Notes: generated by a model not told the origin, from the sequence alone. A stretch of DNA of 64,000 bases from Flavobacterium poyangense (GCF_011751075.1 NZ_JAALLN010000009.1:1-64000); one strand, 5' to 3'; shown: positions 41,994 to 51,896, numbered from the stretch's first letter. Numbers and translations: made by a program.

Positions 41994-42860
41994 TTATTTG
42001 ATGTTAAATTTTTGTCCTGCGGTATAAATTCCCATTTGTAAATTCTCAATCGAAATGAGATTGTTTTTTTTGGATTTTATAATTCCTTTTGGATTTTTAA
42101 TTACGATTACTTCGCTGTCTCCGGCAACTTCAATTTGGTTGTTTCTCACAATGATTGCGGTTGCCTCGTCGATTCCGATTCCGGTTAAAGCCGGAAATTC
42201 AACCATTGCCGAAAGCAATCTGTTGTAACGGTTTCTTTTTAGGAAATGTTGGTCAATAATGGCTGTTTTCAATAAACCCAAACCTGTTGTGGTTTCTAAA
42301 TTGTCGTGTCGGATATTGTCAAAAGTGCCCGAGTATTCCTTTTCCAGTTTTTGATTCCCGGTAATCATTTTTTCAGACATCACGGCCGCTCCGGCGCTAG
42401 TTCCTGAAATGGTGCTTCCGTTTTCGTAGGCTTTTTGTATAGCTGTTTTTATTGGAGTGTTGTGTACCACTTTCATAAAACGCGTCTGATCACCACCGCT
42501 GATGAAAATTAACTTTGCTTTTTGAACCGAATCTGCCAGGGCTTTATTTTGTGCTGTTTCTGAATTGAAATTCAGCATCACAATCGGATTTTTGGTGAGT
42601 TTTACCATTTGATCTTTAAAAAACAGAAACGAGCTGTCCGGTTCTTCGCTTGACATAGGTAAAACTACAATATAGTCTTTTGATTTTAGATCAGCGACTT
42701 GTAATACTTGTTTCATCAAAGCATCAGAACGGTCACCACCGCCAATTATAAATAATTTTCCTTTTGCAGTTTGAGCTTGCATAGAAGTGCAAAAAAAGCT
42801 GAGAAGGGTTATGAATACAATACACGCAAACGAATAGAGTGAAGAAAGTGGTTTTTTCAT
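41994..42860 (-). CDS. Cyanophycinase (S51 family), exported
   Basis: A 288 aa serine peptidase of the S51 family. A signal peptide ends near MQAQ (residues 27-30). The IIGGGDRSD segment and the nucleophile Ser155 in SGTSAGAAVMS are characteristic, as are DQHFLKRNRYNRLLS and GIGIDEATA further on. Cyanophycinases degrade the multi-Arg/poly-Asp storage polymer cyanophycin to beta-Asp-Arg dipeptides. The signal peptide points to an extracellular or periplasmic enzyme that would act on polymer released by other cells. It shares an operon with an M28 peptidase and an acylase. Confidence 0.88.
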   Translation of the reverse strand: MKKPLSSLYSFACIVFITLLSFFCTSMQAQTAKGKLFIIGGGDRSDALMKQVLQVADLKSKDYIVVLPMSSEEPDSSFLFFKDQMVKLTKNPIVMLNFNSETAQNKALADSVQKAKLIFISGGDQTRFMKVVHNTPIKTAIQKAYENGSTISGTSAGAAVMSEKMITGNQKLEKEYSGTFDNIRHDNLETTTGLGLLKTAIIDQHFLKRNRYNRLLSAMVEFPALTGIGIDEATAIIVRNNQIEVAGDSEVIVIKNPKGIIKSKKNNLISIENLQMGIYTAGQKFNIK

Positions 42861-42878
42861 AGCGGTTATTTTTGATGG

Positions 42879-44402
42879 TTATTTGGTTGTTGAATGTGTT
42901 TCTATGAATTTTAAAATGCTGGTATTAACGATAGAAAGAACGTCTTTTTCTTTGTTTAAATCCACGCTTTCGGCTCGATCCCTTGGACTATGATAATCCT
43001 TATGAAATCCGCTGAAAAAAGTCATTATCGGAATTCCTTTTGCTGTAAAAGAAGCATAATCGCTCCCAGTATGTCCGTTGGTTTCCCAAAGATCGAGCTC
43101 AAACGGATTTGGAAGATTTTGATTACACGCAGTAGCAATTTTTCTTAGATTCTCGTCTTCTTTTTGGGTACCGATACTTAAAATTCGTTGCTTTTGATCC
43201 TCGGGAGCGCTTCTTGAAATCATATCCATATTTACGCAAAGAAGTATTTTCTGTTTGCTTAAATCAAAATGATCAACAAAGTATTCGCTTCCTAAAAGTC
43301 CCATTTCTTCGGCAGTCCACGAAGCAAAAACCATGTTGTAGGGTGGTTGTATTTTTGATTCTGACCAGTTTTTAGCCAGAGCCAGCATGCCGGAAGCTCC
43401 TGAAGCATTATCGTCTGCGCCATTGTAAATAGAGTCGTTTTTGATGCCTAAATGATCGTAATGTGCGCCAATTATGATAGTTTTTGAAGTGTCTTTTCCC
43501 GGAATCATTCCGATAACATTTCGAACCGGAAGCGTTTCGGACTTTAATTCAATTGAAAAATGGCATTTTTTATTTGGTAATAAAGAAGAACTGGTTTCTA
43601 ATTTCTGTGCTGCTTTTTTTTCTGTTTCGGATAATCGAATAGAGGTTCCTGCTAAAAAAAATTGGGTTGCGGAGGCTGATAATCTAAAAATTGGAACAGA
43701 AAGCGATGTTGGCTTTTCTAAGGAATGGAAAATAGCATCATCGGTTGAATTGGGTTTGAAATCTCCATCGGCATCCAGGAAAAGTATGGCAGTAGCACCT
43801 TGCTGTATGGCATTTTGGATTTTTGTTTCCTCTAAATTGTTTTCTTCGGGAAATCTTTTTTTGAATTTTTTGTAACCAATAGAAGTAGTGTCTTTATAAC
43901 CCGGATATCCTTTCAGAATTAAAACTACTTTGTCTTTTACTGTAATTTTTTTATAGTCGTCATAGTTTTCTTTTGGAAGACTTAAGCCATAACCGGCAAA
44001 TACAATTGAAGTTTCCTTTTTTAAAGATTCGTTAACCGGTGTTACCTGGTATTCGGTTTTTGGAGAAAGTACAATGGTAGTAGTAGTTCCGTTGTTTATT
44101 GTTAAAGAAACAGCTTCAACGGTATGTCTCCTGATTTTGAAATCCTGAAAAAAAGTTTTGTTTTTGGTTTGCGATTGATTGTTGTAGGACGTTAACTGGT
44201 ATAACTCCATCATGGATGCAATGTAATCTGCGGCTTTAAATCCTCCCTTACTTGTGGCTTCACGGCCTTCCATCCAGTCGGACGCTAAAAAAGAGAGTGT
44301 TCCCGAAAAATCATTTTTCACAGGATTGGGAACAGGGGTTTGCGAAAACAAAATTGATTTACAGAAGATTAAAACAACTAAAGAAAATTTTTGTAAACGC
44401 AT
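42879..44402 (-). CDS. M28 family metallopeptidase with PA-like insert, exported
   Basis: A 507 aa exported zinc peptidase. A signal peptide covers about residues 1-20. Residues about 120-260 form a PA-domain-like insert (TSIVFAGYGLSLPKENYDDY, then KDKVVLILKGYPG). Zinc ligands lie in GAHYDHLG, NGADDNASG, TAEEMGLLGS, CVNMDMISR and FHKDYHSPRD. It resembles the M28 lipoprotein at 36381-37403 in the catalytic core but is longer. Its role is probably to remove N-terminal residues from peptides. It lies 20 bp after the Lrp gene and 18 bp before the cyanophycinase. Confidence 0.88.
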   Translation of the reverse strand: MRLQKFSLVVLIFCKSILFSQTPVPNPVKNDFSGTLSFLASDWMEGREATSKGGFKAADYIASMMELYQLTSYNNQSQTKNKTFFQDFKIRRHTVEAVSLTINNGTTTTIVLSPKTEYQVTPVNESLKKETSIVFAGYGLSLPKENYDDYKKITVKDKVVLILKGYPGYKDTTSIGYKKFKKRFPEENNLEETKIQNAIQQGATAILFLDADGDFKPNSTDDAIFHSLEKPTSLSVPIFRLSASATQFFLAGTSIRLSETEKKAAQKLETSSSLLPNKKCHFSIELKSETLPVRNVIGMIPGKDTSKTIIIGAHYDHLGIKNDSIYNGADDNASGASGMLALAKNWSESKIQPPYNMVFASWTAEEMGLLGSEYFVDHFDLSKQKILLCVNMDMISRSAPEDQKQRILSIGTQKEDENLRKIATACNQNLPNPFELDLWETNGHTGSDYASFTAKGIPIMTFFSGFHKDYHSPRDRAESVDLNKEKDVLSIVNTSILKFIETHSTTK

Positions 44403-44422
44403 ACCTTTTTATTTTTTAAGTA

Positions 44423-44875
44423 TTACAAGCTAACATTTCGTTTAAAAGCACAGCCTAATTCTACCATAGAATCTGTTTTGGCAATTCCGGGAATATTATC
44501 GACTTTCTCGTATAATATTTTACGCATATGTTCGTGGTTTTTTGCTGTAATCTTGAGGTATAGGGTATAGGAGCCGGTAACGAAATAACATTCTGTAATT
44601 TCGGGAATTTCTTTTAAGGCTTCAATAATTCTTTCGGAATCGGAATCCTTGTTTAATGTGATTCCGGTAAAAGAGGCCCAATCGTAACCAATAAGCTTCT
44701 CGTTTAGTATGGGTTTGATACCCGTAATAATTCCCTGTTCAAATAAACGATTAATGCGTTGGTGCACCATGGTATTTGAAATTTTGAGATTAGTAGCGAT
44801 TGTGGAATAGGCGATTCTTCCGTCTTTTTCTAATTCCTTTATAATTTTTACATCAAATTCATCTAAAATATCCAT
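44423..44875 (-). CDS. Lrp/AsnC family transcriptional regulator
   Basis: A 150 aa one-component regulator. The N-terminal helix-turn-helix (LDEFDVKIIKELEKDGRIAYSTIATNLKISNTMVHQRINRL) is typical of Lrp/AsnC, and the C-terminal RAM/AsnC ligand domain includes the VTGSYTLYLKITAKN strand pair. It senses an amino acid and controls nearby amino-acid genes in most relatives. It is first in an operon with three hydrolases and divergent from rocD, so both are likely targets. A near-consensus -7 box (TATCTTTA, minus strand 44902-44909) lies 27 bp upstream. Confidence 0.92.
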   Translation of the reverse strand: MDILDEFDVKIIKELEKDGRIAYSTIATNLKISNTMVHQRINRLFEQGIITGIKPILNEKLIGYDWASFTGITLNKDSDSERIIEALKEIPEITECYFVTGSYTLYLKITAKNHEHMRKILYEKVDNIPGIAKTDSMVELGCAFKRNVSL

Positions 44876-45048
44876 GGAACTTTTTTTGCGTTTAGTTTTT
44901 GTAAAGATAAAAATAAGTCTAATTTACCTGAGGAAATACTAAATTATAAAATGACTTAATTATGTGTTAAAATAAGTTATTTTTGTTTTGTGAAACCTAT
45001 TATTGAGTTAAAAATAACTATTTGTTCGAAATAAATCAATAAATTTTA

Positions 45049-45056
45049 TATTTTTG
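45049..45056 (+). promoter_or_regulatory. Putative -7 promoter box for rocD
   Basis: TATTTTTG matches TAnnTTTG exactly, 21 bp before the ATG. A TTG at 45022-45024 is 24 bp upstream, longer than the usual spacing. The 200-bp divergent region with the Lrp gene probably also holds Lrp sites. Confidence 0.45.
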
Positions 45057-45077
45057 CTTTAACATAAAGAAAGTATC

Positions 45078-46331
45078 ATGGGACATAAACTAGAATTACT
45101 TTCATCAAAATCTGAGGTTTTGATTGAAAAAGAGAATAAATACGGAGCACATAATTACCACCCGCTTCCGGTTGTTTTAGAAAAAGGAGAAGGTGTATAT
45201 GTGTGGGATGTAGACGGTAAAAAGTACTATGACTTTTTATCAGCTTATTCGGCCGTAAATCAGGGGCACTGTCACCCGAAAATTGTGGGAGCAATGGTAA
45301 AACAGGCGCAAACGCTTACCTTGACCTCTCGTGCTTTTTACAATGATCAATTAGGAAACTATGAAGAATATGTGACCAATTATTTTGGTTTTGATAAAGT
45401 ATTGCCAATGAATACAGGGGCAGAAGCGGTAGAAACTGCTCTTAAACTGTGTAGAAAATGGGCCTACGAAGTAAAAGGAATTCATGAAAATCTGGCACAG
45501 ATTATTGTGTGTGAGAATAATTTTCACGGAAGAACAACAACCATTATTTCTTTTTCGAATGACGAAGGTGCCCGTAAAAACTTTGGACCTTTTACAGACG
45601 GATTTATAAAAATTGAATACGATAATTTGGCGGCTCTTGAAAAAGCGCTTGAATCCTCTAAAAATATAGCCGGATTTTTGGTAGAACCTATTCAGGGTGA
45701 AGCCGGAGTATATGTTCCTTCTGAAGGATATCTGGCGAAAGCAAAAGCGCTTTGCGAAAAACATAATGTGCTGTTTATTGCTGATGAGGTTCAGACAGGG
45801 ATTGCCCGTACCGGTAAACTGTTAGCGGTGCATCATGAAAATGTACAACCTGATATCTTAATTTTAGGAAAAGCTATTTCAGGAGGTGTTTATCCGGTTT
45901 CTGCGGTTTTGGCTAATAACGAAATCATGAACGTAATCAGACCGGGACAACACGGATCTACTTTTGGAGGAAATCCTGTTGCTGCTGCTGTTGCAATTGC
46001 TGCTCTTGAAGTGGTTAAAGAGGAGAAACTGGCAGAAAACGCCGAACATTTAGGTATCCTTTTGAGAAAAGGATTAAACGAAATTGCAGAACGCAACGAT
46101 TTAATCACCTTGGTTCGCGGAAAAGGATTGTTGAATGCAATCGTAATTAATTGCGGAGAAGATTCTGATTTGGCTTGGGAAATCTGTCTGAAATTCAGAG
46201 ACAACGGATTATTGGCAAAACCAACTCACGGTAACAAAATCAGATTAGCACCACCATTGGTGATGACCGAAGCTCAGATTCAGGAATGTCTTGAGATTAT
46301 CGAGAAATCTTTGGACGCATTTAAAAATTAA
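45078..46331 (+). CDS. rocD: Ornithine--oxo-acid transaminase
   Basis: A 417 aa PLP-dependent class III aminotransferase that converts ornithine and 2-oxoglutarate to glutamate semialdehyde and glutamate, feeding arginine or ornithine carbon to proline and glutamate. Landmarks are KYGAHNYHPLPVVLEKGEGVYVWDVDG, MNTGAEAVETALKL, the Asp in ADEVQTG, and PLP-lysine Lys265 in LILGKAISGG. Length and motifs match ornithine aminotransferases closely. Divergent from the Lrp gene, so Lrp control is likely. It is followed by a strong terminator. Confidence 0.95.
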   Translation: MGHKLELLSSKSEVLIEKENKYGAHNYHPLPVVLEKGEGVYVWDVDGKKYYDFLSAYSAVNQGHCHPKIVGAMVKQAQTLTLTSRAFYNDQLGNYEEYVTNYFGFDKVLPMNTGAEAVETALKLCRKWAYEVKGIHENLAQIIVCENNFHGRTTTIISFSNDEGARKNFGPFTDGFIKIEYDNLAALEKALESSKNIAGFLVEPIQGEAGVYVPSEGYLAKAKALCEKHNVLFIADEVQTGIARTGKLLAVHHENVQPDILILGKAISGGVYPVSAVLANNEIMNVIRPGQHGSTFGGNPVAAAVAIAALEVVKEEKLAENAEHLGILLRKGLNEIAERNDLITLVRGKGLLNAIVINCGEDSDLAWEICLKFRDNGLLAKPTHGNKIRLAPPLVMTEAQIQECLEIIEKSLDAFKN

Positions 46332-46361
46332 AAATTAGAGATTAATTATTAGTTCATATAT

Positions 46362-46393
46362 AAAAACCATTTGCTGCGGCAAATGGTTTTTTT
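46362..46393 (+). terminator. Terminator downstream of rocD
   Basis: AAAAACCATTTGC (46362-46374) pairs perfectly with GCAAATGGTTTTT (46379-46391) around TGCG. It could also serve the toxin gene on the other strand. Confidence 0.9.
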
Positions 46394-46456
46394 GTTAAAA
46401 CTGCCGTTTGTGTATGTTCAAGACTTGTTTTTTTATCAAGATAATAGGGCTATTGT

Positions 46457-46756
46457 CTATCTGGTGGAAAAATCTAAGTTTTCACGTTTAGAAAACTCAA
46501 TCGCAAGAATAAGAATTTGATTTATGTTTTCGAGAATCAGGTAATGTATATGATAGGGGAATTGTCTAATAGTATGCATTCTGATTTCCTTATAGTTTAT
46601 ATCGTCTCCATAAGGATTTTGAGTAATATAATTTTTGCCTTCAACTATGCGAGCAATAAAGTCTTTAGCTAGTTTGGATGAGATATTTTTGTAATAATTA
46701 ATTGCTTTTTTTAAATCGTCTTTGGCAGCAGGGATATAAACGGTCCTAAATTTCAT
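46457..46756 (-). CDS. RelE/ParE family toxin
   Basis: A 99 aa protein of the RelE/ParE fold: IPAAKDDLKKAINYYKNISSKLAKDFI at the N terminus, then NPYGDDINYKEIRMHTIRQFPYHIHYLI and a final ILAIEFSKRE. The pattern favours the ParE-like branch, which targets gyrase, but RelE-type mRNA cleavage cannot be excluded. It starts inside the antitoxin gene (11 bp overlap), typical of type II modules. Confidence 0.85.
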   Translation of the reverse strand: MKFRTVYIPAAKDDLKKAINYYKNISSKLAKDFIARIVEGKNYITQNPYGDDINYKEIRMHTIRQFPYHIHYLILENINQILILAIEFSKRENLDFSTR

Positions 46757-46982
46757 CGCCCAATTCCTTTAATAATTGGTCAAAATCAGAAACATCATTT
46801 GGATTTTTGCGGTATTGTTCTAATCTTTCTTCTAATATTTTTTGAGTACTTTCAGGAAGCTCAAAAGTATCATTTTGTAAGGGTAGAATAATTACTTCAA
46901 CTCTATTCGCTGTAAAATCATTAGGTAGGGTTACTTGAAAAGAGTGATCTTTTACTTCTATAAATTGTCTGATAGCATCCAT
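46746..46982 (-). CDS. Type II antitoxin
   Basis: A 78 aa acidic protein encoded just before the toxin. The N-terminal part (IRQFIEVKDHSFQVTLPNDFTANRVEVIILP) resembles a short beta-strand DNA-binding or dimerisation region, and the C-terminal helix (STQKILEERLEQYRKN) is followed by an acidic SDFDQLLKELGDEI tail that would wrap the toxin. I identify it by position and shape rather than by a specific family. Confidence 0.78.
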   Translation of the reverse strand: MDAIRQFIEVKDHSFQVTLPNDFTANRVEVIILPLQNDTFELPESTQKILEERLEQYRKNPNDVSDFDQLLKELGDEI

Positions 46983-47284
46983 AAGTATCGTGTTAGACAG
47001 AAAAAAACAGTTTGATTTTTTGCGAGATCGTCTTCCAAAAGGTCAAACGGTTTGCAGAGTTGTATAATTAGTTCTGCAAGTGTTTAACTGCTATTAAGTT
47101 AACGGGTTAATTTTATACAAAAATAGGTAAATTAAGATTACAAAAGAAATCAATGCTTGATTGAATAAAAGAGAAGTAATGTGTGCATTTTCGATAATGT
47201 TAAAATTTCCTATAAGTTACCAGTTCATAAAAAAACCATTCGTTATTCAACGAATGGTTTTTTAGTTTAAAAGACCGATTAAGA
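46983..47284. other. Intergenic region, no gene seen
   Basis: AT-rich. It holds a perfect minus-strand TATTTTTG at 47118-47125, possibly a distant antitoxin promoter, and the SusD terminator at 47229-47264. Nothing else is visible. Confidence 0.4.
47229..47264 (-). terminator. Terminator of the SusCD pair 47285-51684
   Basis: AAAAACCATTCG (47231-47242) pairs perfectly with CGAATGGTTTTT (47251-47262), 20 bp past the SusD stop. Confidence 0.9.
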
Positions 47285-48682
47285 TTACTGACCGTAACCG
47301 GGATTCTGAGTAATTAATTTATTAGCATCCATTTCTGATATTGGAATAGGAAACACCAATTCATTTGCGTCGAAAGTTAATGGTTTTGGATCCCCATTAT
47401 CGTCTTGAGCAAGAATTGTTTGTTTCGTTCTTTTGATATCATGAATCAAAAATCCTTCCATTGCCAGCTCAAATTCACGCTCTAGCAAAATGTCATCCAA
47501 AGTTACAGCAGTCAGATTTTCGGCATTGGCTCTTGTTCGGATTATGTTGATATCGTCAAGAGGTGTGTTTCCGATGGCAGTTCCGGTACGAAAATTGGCT
47601 TCGGCTCTTATGAGATACATTTCTGCCAGACGAATAATTCCAACATTAGCAAATTGATCGGTATATTTAGAGGTTAGGATTCGGCCATTTGCGTCATTTT
47701 CATAATTAAAATGCGCTCGGTCATCATTTGGGTCCGTAAATTTTTCTAAATAAGCATCTCGGATAGAAAAATCACCACCACGACCTCCTTTGTCTTCAGA
47801 AGCATAAAAAGTAACAGCATCATTTACACCGGTCTGTTTTGTAATCTGAATAGCAAATACATCTTCTTTCTGATCTGTATCGTGATTAAAAGCATCGGCA
47901 TATTTATTCGATAAACCATGACCGCTATTTTCGATGACATCATGTGCAGCATCTCTTGCCGCGGCATAGTTGCCTTGTTGCAAATATACTCTCGCTAATA
48001 GTGCTTTTGCTGCATATTTATCGGCATAGAAACCATTTTCTTCGGGAAGATTAGCATAAGCCAGATTTAGACCGTCAATGATCACTTTGTATACTTCATC
48101 AACAGTGCTTCTTTGTTTGGAAAGATCAACATTGAAATTATAAATTGCATTTGGACGTATAACCACTCCTAGTTGTGAATTGGCTGCACCGCTTACATAA
48201 GGTTTTGCAAATAAACGAACCAGATCAAAATAGGCCAGAGATCTCAAAAAGTTAGCTTCACCAATCATTACAGCTCGTCGATCCGGATCTTTGACTTTGT
48301 CGATGTTTTCAATAACCGTATTAGAGGCATTTATAATTTGATAAAAGCGACCATATGTACCTTCAATAATAACATTGTTGGCCAACATCAATTTGTCATA
48401 CATTTGTCTGAGTTCTCCAAAACTTCCTCTCCATCTAAAATCAGTTGTAGCGGTAACACCGGTAACGCCAAGCAAATCGGCATAAAGTAAAATTCTTCCA
48501 CCATAGGCATTTCCGTTTGCGGCTAATGCATAGGTTCCGGTAAGAACATTTGTGACACCGGCTTCTGTTCCCAATGTAATAGTGGCATCTTCTCTTTGTC
48601 TCGGTTCAATATCCAGTTCGTTTTCGCAACTTGCAAAAAACAAGGCAAAAAGCATAAATATGATAAGTTTATTTGATTTCAT
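47285..48682 (-). CDS. SusD/RagB family outer-membrane lipoprotein
   Basis: A 465 aa SusD homologue. The lipobox FASC lipidates Cys19 (MKSNKLIIFMLFALFFASC), followed by ENELDIEPRQ. EANFLRSLAYFDLVRLFAKPY is the hallmark SusD segment, and IIRLAEMYLIRAEANFRTG is typical of the C-terminal TPR region. It forms the lid for the SusC encoded 11 bp upstream. The locus lies next to a sulfatase-exporter operon, so a sulfated ligand is plausible but not shown. Confidence 0.93.
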   Translation of the reverse strand: MKSNKLIIFMLFALFFASCENELDIEPRQREDATITLGTEAGVTNVLTGTYALAANGNAYGGRILLYADLLGVTGVTATTDFRWRGSFGELRQMYDKLMLANNVIIEGTYGRFYQIINASNTVIENIDKVKDPDRRAVMIGEANFLRSLAYFDLVRLFAKPYVSGAANSQLGVVIRPNAIYNFNVDLSKQRSTVDEVYKVIIDGLNLAYANLPEENGFYADKYAAKALLARVYLQQGNYAAARDAAHDVIENSGHGLSNKYADAFNHDTDQKEDVFAIQITKQTGVNDAVTFYASEDKGGRGGDFSIRDAYLEKFTDPNDDRAHFNYENDANGRILTSKYTDQFANVGIIRLAEMYLIRAEANFRTGTAIGNTPLDDINIIRTRANAENLTAVTLDDILLEREFELAMEGFLIHDIKRTKQTILAQDDNGDPKPLTFDANELVFPIPISEMDANKLITQNPGYGQ

Positions 48683-48693
48683 CTTTTTTAATT

Positions 48694-51684
48694 TTAAAAA
48701 TTAATATTTACTCCTAAAGCCATTGTTCTTGCCGGTGGTGCTGAATAAAAATCTTCTCCGACACCAGAGTCGTCTCTTCTTGCTTCCGGATCAAATCCTT
48801 TGTAATTTGTGAACGTAAGTAAATTTACAGCAGTAAAATACAATCTCAAACTGCTCAGTCCCGTATCTTTTATAGCCTGCTTAGGTAAGGTATAGCCCAA
48901 TGTCAGGTTTCTTAAACGCACGAAATCTGATTTGTCTAAATAACGAGTTGATTCCTGGGTTCCGTTTTGTCCTCCAAATCGGGCTTGCGGTACATCAGTA
49001 ATATCTCCGGGTTTTTGCCAACGATTTAACTGATCCGCCGTTTGATTGTCAAAATAATCAGCAGCAGTTGATTGGAAAGTACCTGCAGAATTGTAAATAC
49101 TGGCTCCCCATTCTCCCTGAAAGGTAAAGGTAAAATCAAAACCTTTGTAAATAATGGTATTGGTCATTCCTGACATTAAAGTTGGGAATGGATTGCCTAC
49201 AATTACTCTCCTGGCTTCAGAATAGTTACTTGTTAGATCTTTATTAAGAGTACCATCAGGATTTACAGTGTTTTTGAAAAAGAGAGCGTCTCCATTTTCT
49301 GAATTCACACCGGCATATTCAACCAAATAAAAAGAGGAGATATTAGCACCGGTTCTGTTAATTGTATAACTGGAAACAATGTCAGCATTATTATTCGGTA
49401 ATGATTGTACTTTTGATTTGTTGGTGGTCAGGTTAAAACTGGTGTTCCATTTGAAATTTTCATTTTCAATGTTTTTAGTATTCAGCGTAAACTCAAAACC
49501 ATTGCTTCTGATTTCTCCAATATTTCTATTTACAAAGGTGGCACCGGAACTTCTTGGCACCGGAACTTCAAATAGTAAACCATCCGTGTCTTTTTGATAA
49601 TAATCAACTTCCAAAGAAATTCTGTCTAAAAAGCCTACTTCAAAACCAAAATCAATTTGTGTAGATTTTTCCCAGGTTAAATTATCATTACCGGCCTGAT
49701 CAAAAGTTAAACCTGATTTTAGATTGTACGGGTTTGGTCGATACAACTGACGTGAGGCAAAATTACCAAGTTCGGCATTTCCTAATTTTCCCCAGCTTCC
49801 TTTTAATTTTAAATAGGTTAGGACAGAATTGTCTTTGAGGAAACTTTCCTGAGAAACGATCCAACCCGCAGATAAAGCAGGGAAATAACCAAAACGGTTG
49901 TTTTTTCCAAATCGGGAAGAACCATCACGACGTATACTGGCTTTAAAAAGATATTTGTTATTAAAAGTATAATTAAGCCTTCCGAATTGTGAAACAAAAA
50001 CATAATCTGTTTCGCTGCCATGGCCTTCATTTACTTCTGCACCACCATCAACAGTATTAAAATCATCATTTGGAAAATAAATACTGTTTACATCCTGATA
50101 CCTTCTGTGGTATTTGTTAAATTCCATACCGATTACGGCATTAAAACTGTGTTTCTCTGCAAAAGTTTTGTCAAAGGTAAAGTAGTTACTCGAAATGTAA
50201 TTTTCGGAGTTTACCGAAGAGGCAAAAACAGCCCCGTCAGTTGCCATAAAGGGAGCATCTTTTCCTTGCCAGTAATCTTCTGTTTGTGAAAGAAGATCAT
50301 AAGAAAAATCGGAATTGAATTTTAAAGAAGGTATGAATTTATATTCTCCAAAAACTTTTCCCGTTAGTCTTCGCATGATAGTTTTCCAGAAGGTGTTGTC
50401 TTTAGCCAAAAGGTAATTGGAATATTCGGTATTCGGATTGGCGCTACCGTCTGCTAATCGCGCAGGTGAAATCGGTGATTGTGCTACCGATTGCAATGGA
50501 CTTGAAAAGGAATTATCGTCCTGAACTCTGTTGATTAAAGATCTTGAAAAACTTAGGTTCATACCTAGTGTAAAATTGTCAAAAACTTTATGGGACAGAT
50601 TTACTCTGGCGGTTAGTCTTTCCAGATCATTGCTGTCTATAATACCTGTTGTATTGTTATAAGCCCCCGAAGCGAAGTATTTTGTTTTTGAATCTCCGCC
50701 CGAAAGTGAAAAATCGGCATCGGTGGTATAACCTGTCTGAAGGGCAATGTCTTGCCAGTCTGTGTTTACTTCCCCATTTCTCCAGTCGGTTCCTTGAGAT
50801 AAATAGTCTAATTCTTCTTCTACAGATTCCAGATCATTTACATTTCGACCTGCTTCCTGTATTAATTCTACATATTGTTTAGCATTTAGCCATTTCTTTT
50901 TGTGTGTAGGTTCGCTTACTCCTTGTGAAAGATTTATACTAAAAGTTCCTTTTCCTTCTTTCCCTTTTTTGGTTGTAATAATTACGACTCCATTGGCACC
51001 ACGAGCCCCATAGATAGCGGCAGACGAGGCATCTTTTAAAACGTCTATAGATTCAATTTCATTCGTACTTAATGTAAGTAATGGGTTGGTTGGTGCACCA
51101 TTGCTTGATTCATCATCGGTAATCAACGGAATGCCATCTAATACATACAGAGGCTGTGTTCCTGCACTAATACTGGCTGCTCCACGAACTCTGATGTTGA
51201 TTCCTCCATCGACTTTACCATTGGTTTGCGTAATTTGCACACCGGCTAATTTACCCACCAATGCATTTTGTACGTTGGCCACCGGCACTTGTTGAATGTC
51301 TTTTGCTGTTACGCGGGCAATATTGTCAGTTAGATTTCTTTTAGATTGTGTTCCGTATCCTACAACTAAAACAGCTTCAAGTTCATTTGATGCGTCCTTA
51401 AGTGTTATTTTCATTGATTTTGATGCCGGTATTTCTAACTTTTCCATTCCGACATAAGAAATGACTAAAGTTTGTCCTTCTCTCGCATTAATGATAAATT
51501 CCCCGTCAAAGTTGGTTTGGGTAACAGTATTGGTTCCTTTTAAGACCACGTTTGCTCCGGGTATTGGTAATCCTGCTTTGTCAAGAACCAGACCGGTTAT
51601 CTTGATTTCCTGAGCGATTGCTATTTGTACAAAGAGTAAAAATAGCAGCATCGCAAACCTTGTAAAATTTTGATCAATTTTCAT
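48694..51684 (-). CDS. SusC/RagA family TonB-dependent transporter
   Basis: A 996 aa transporter. The signal peptide ends at IAIAQ (residues 21-25). A carboxypeptidase-regulatory-like domain occupies about 28-100, then VLVVGYGTQSKRNLTDN starts the plug. RVRGAASISAGTQPLYVLDGIPL and DASSAAIYGARGANGVVIITTKKG are plug motifs. The barrel ends TMALGVNINF. It pairs with the SusD 11 bp downstream. An AT-rich region of about 210 bp (51685-51896) separates it from the sulfatase terminator and must contain its promoter. Confidence 0.94.
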   Translation of the reverse strand: MKIDQNFTRFAMLLFLLFVQIAIAQEIKITGLVLDKAGLPIPGANVVLKGTNTVTQTNFDGEFIINAREGQTLVISYVGMEKLEIPASKSMKITLKDASNELEAVLVVGYGTQSKRNLTDNIARVTAKDIQQVPVANVQNALVGKLAGVQITQTNGKVDGGINIRVRGAASISAGTQPLYVLDGIPLITDDESSNGAPTNPLLTLSTNEIESIDVLKDASSAAIYGARGANGVVIITTKKGKEGKGTFSINLSQGVSEPTHKKKWLNAKQYVELIQEAGRNVNDLESVEEELDYLSQGTDWRNGEVNTDWQDIALQTGYTTDADFSLSGGDSKTKYFASGAYNNTTGIIDSNDLERLTARVNLSHKVFDNFTLGMNLSFSRSLINRVQDDNSFSSPLQSVAQSPISPARLADGSANPNTEYSNYLLAKDNTFWKTIMRRLTGKVFGEYKFIPSLKFNSDFSYDLLSQTEDYWQGKDAPFMATDGAVFASSVNSENYISSNYFTFDKTFAEKHSFNAVIGMEFNKYHRRYQDVNSIYFPNDDFNTVDGGAEVNEGHGSETDYVFVSQFGRLNYTFNNKYLFKASIRRDGSSRFGKNNRFGYFPALSAGWIVSQESFLKDNSVLTYLKLKGSWGKLGNAELGNFASRQLYRPNPYNLKSGLTFDQAGNDNLTWEKSTQIDFGFEVGFLDRISLEVDYYQKDTDGLLFEVPVPRSSGATFVNRNIGEIRSNGFEFTLNTKNIENENFKWNTSFNLTTNKSKVQSLPNNNADIVSSYTINRTGANISSFYLVEYAGVNSENGDALFFKNTVNPDGTLNKDLTSNYSEARRVIVGNPFPTLMSGMTNTIIYKGFDFTFTFQGEWGASIYNSAGTFQSTAADYFDNQTADQLNRWQKPGDITDVPQARFGGQNGTQESTRYLDKSDFVRLRNLTLGYTLPKQAIKDTGLSSLRLYFTAVNLLTFTNYKGFDPEARRDDSGVGEDFYSAPPARTMALGVNINF

Positions 51685-51896
51685 TTTTCATTTCTTTTTA
51701 AGATTAATTATCTCAAATGTCTTAAAAAAATGTTAATTAATAGCAATTGTAATATGTTAAAAATCACAAATATTTATATTTTTGTTTGATTTTTAACATT
51801 TGAATCAAAATAAAAGGCGTTTGATAAATTAAAACCGACTTTTTTAATTATAATGAAATAGAAAATAGGGTATAAGGATATCTGGTTCTTTAATTT

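Noticed and set aside
46457..46982. Phage-defence interpretation of the toxin-antitoxin pair
   Set aside because: It is an ordinary two-gene RelE/ParE-type module with no linked defence genes.
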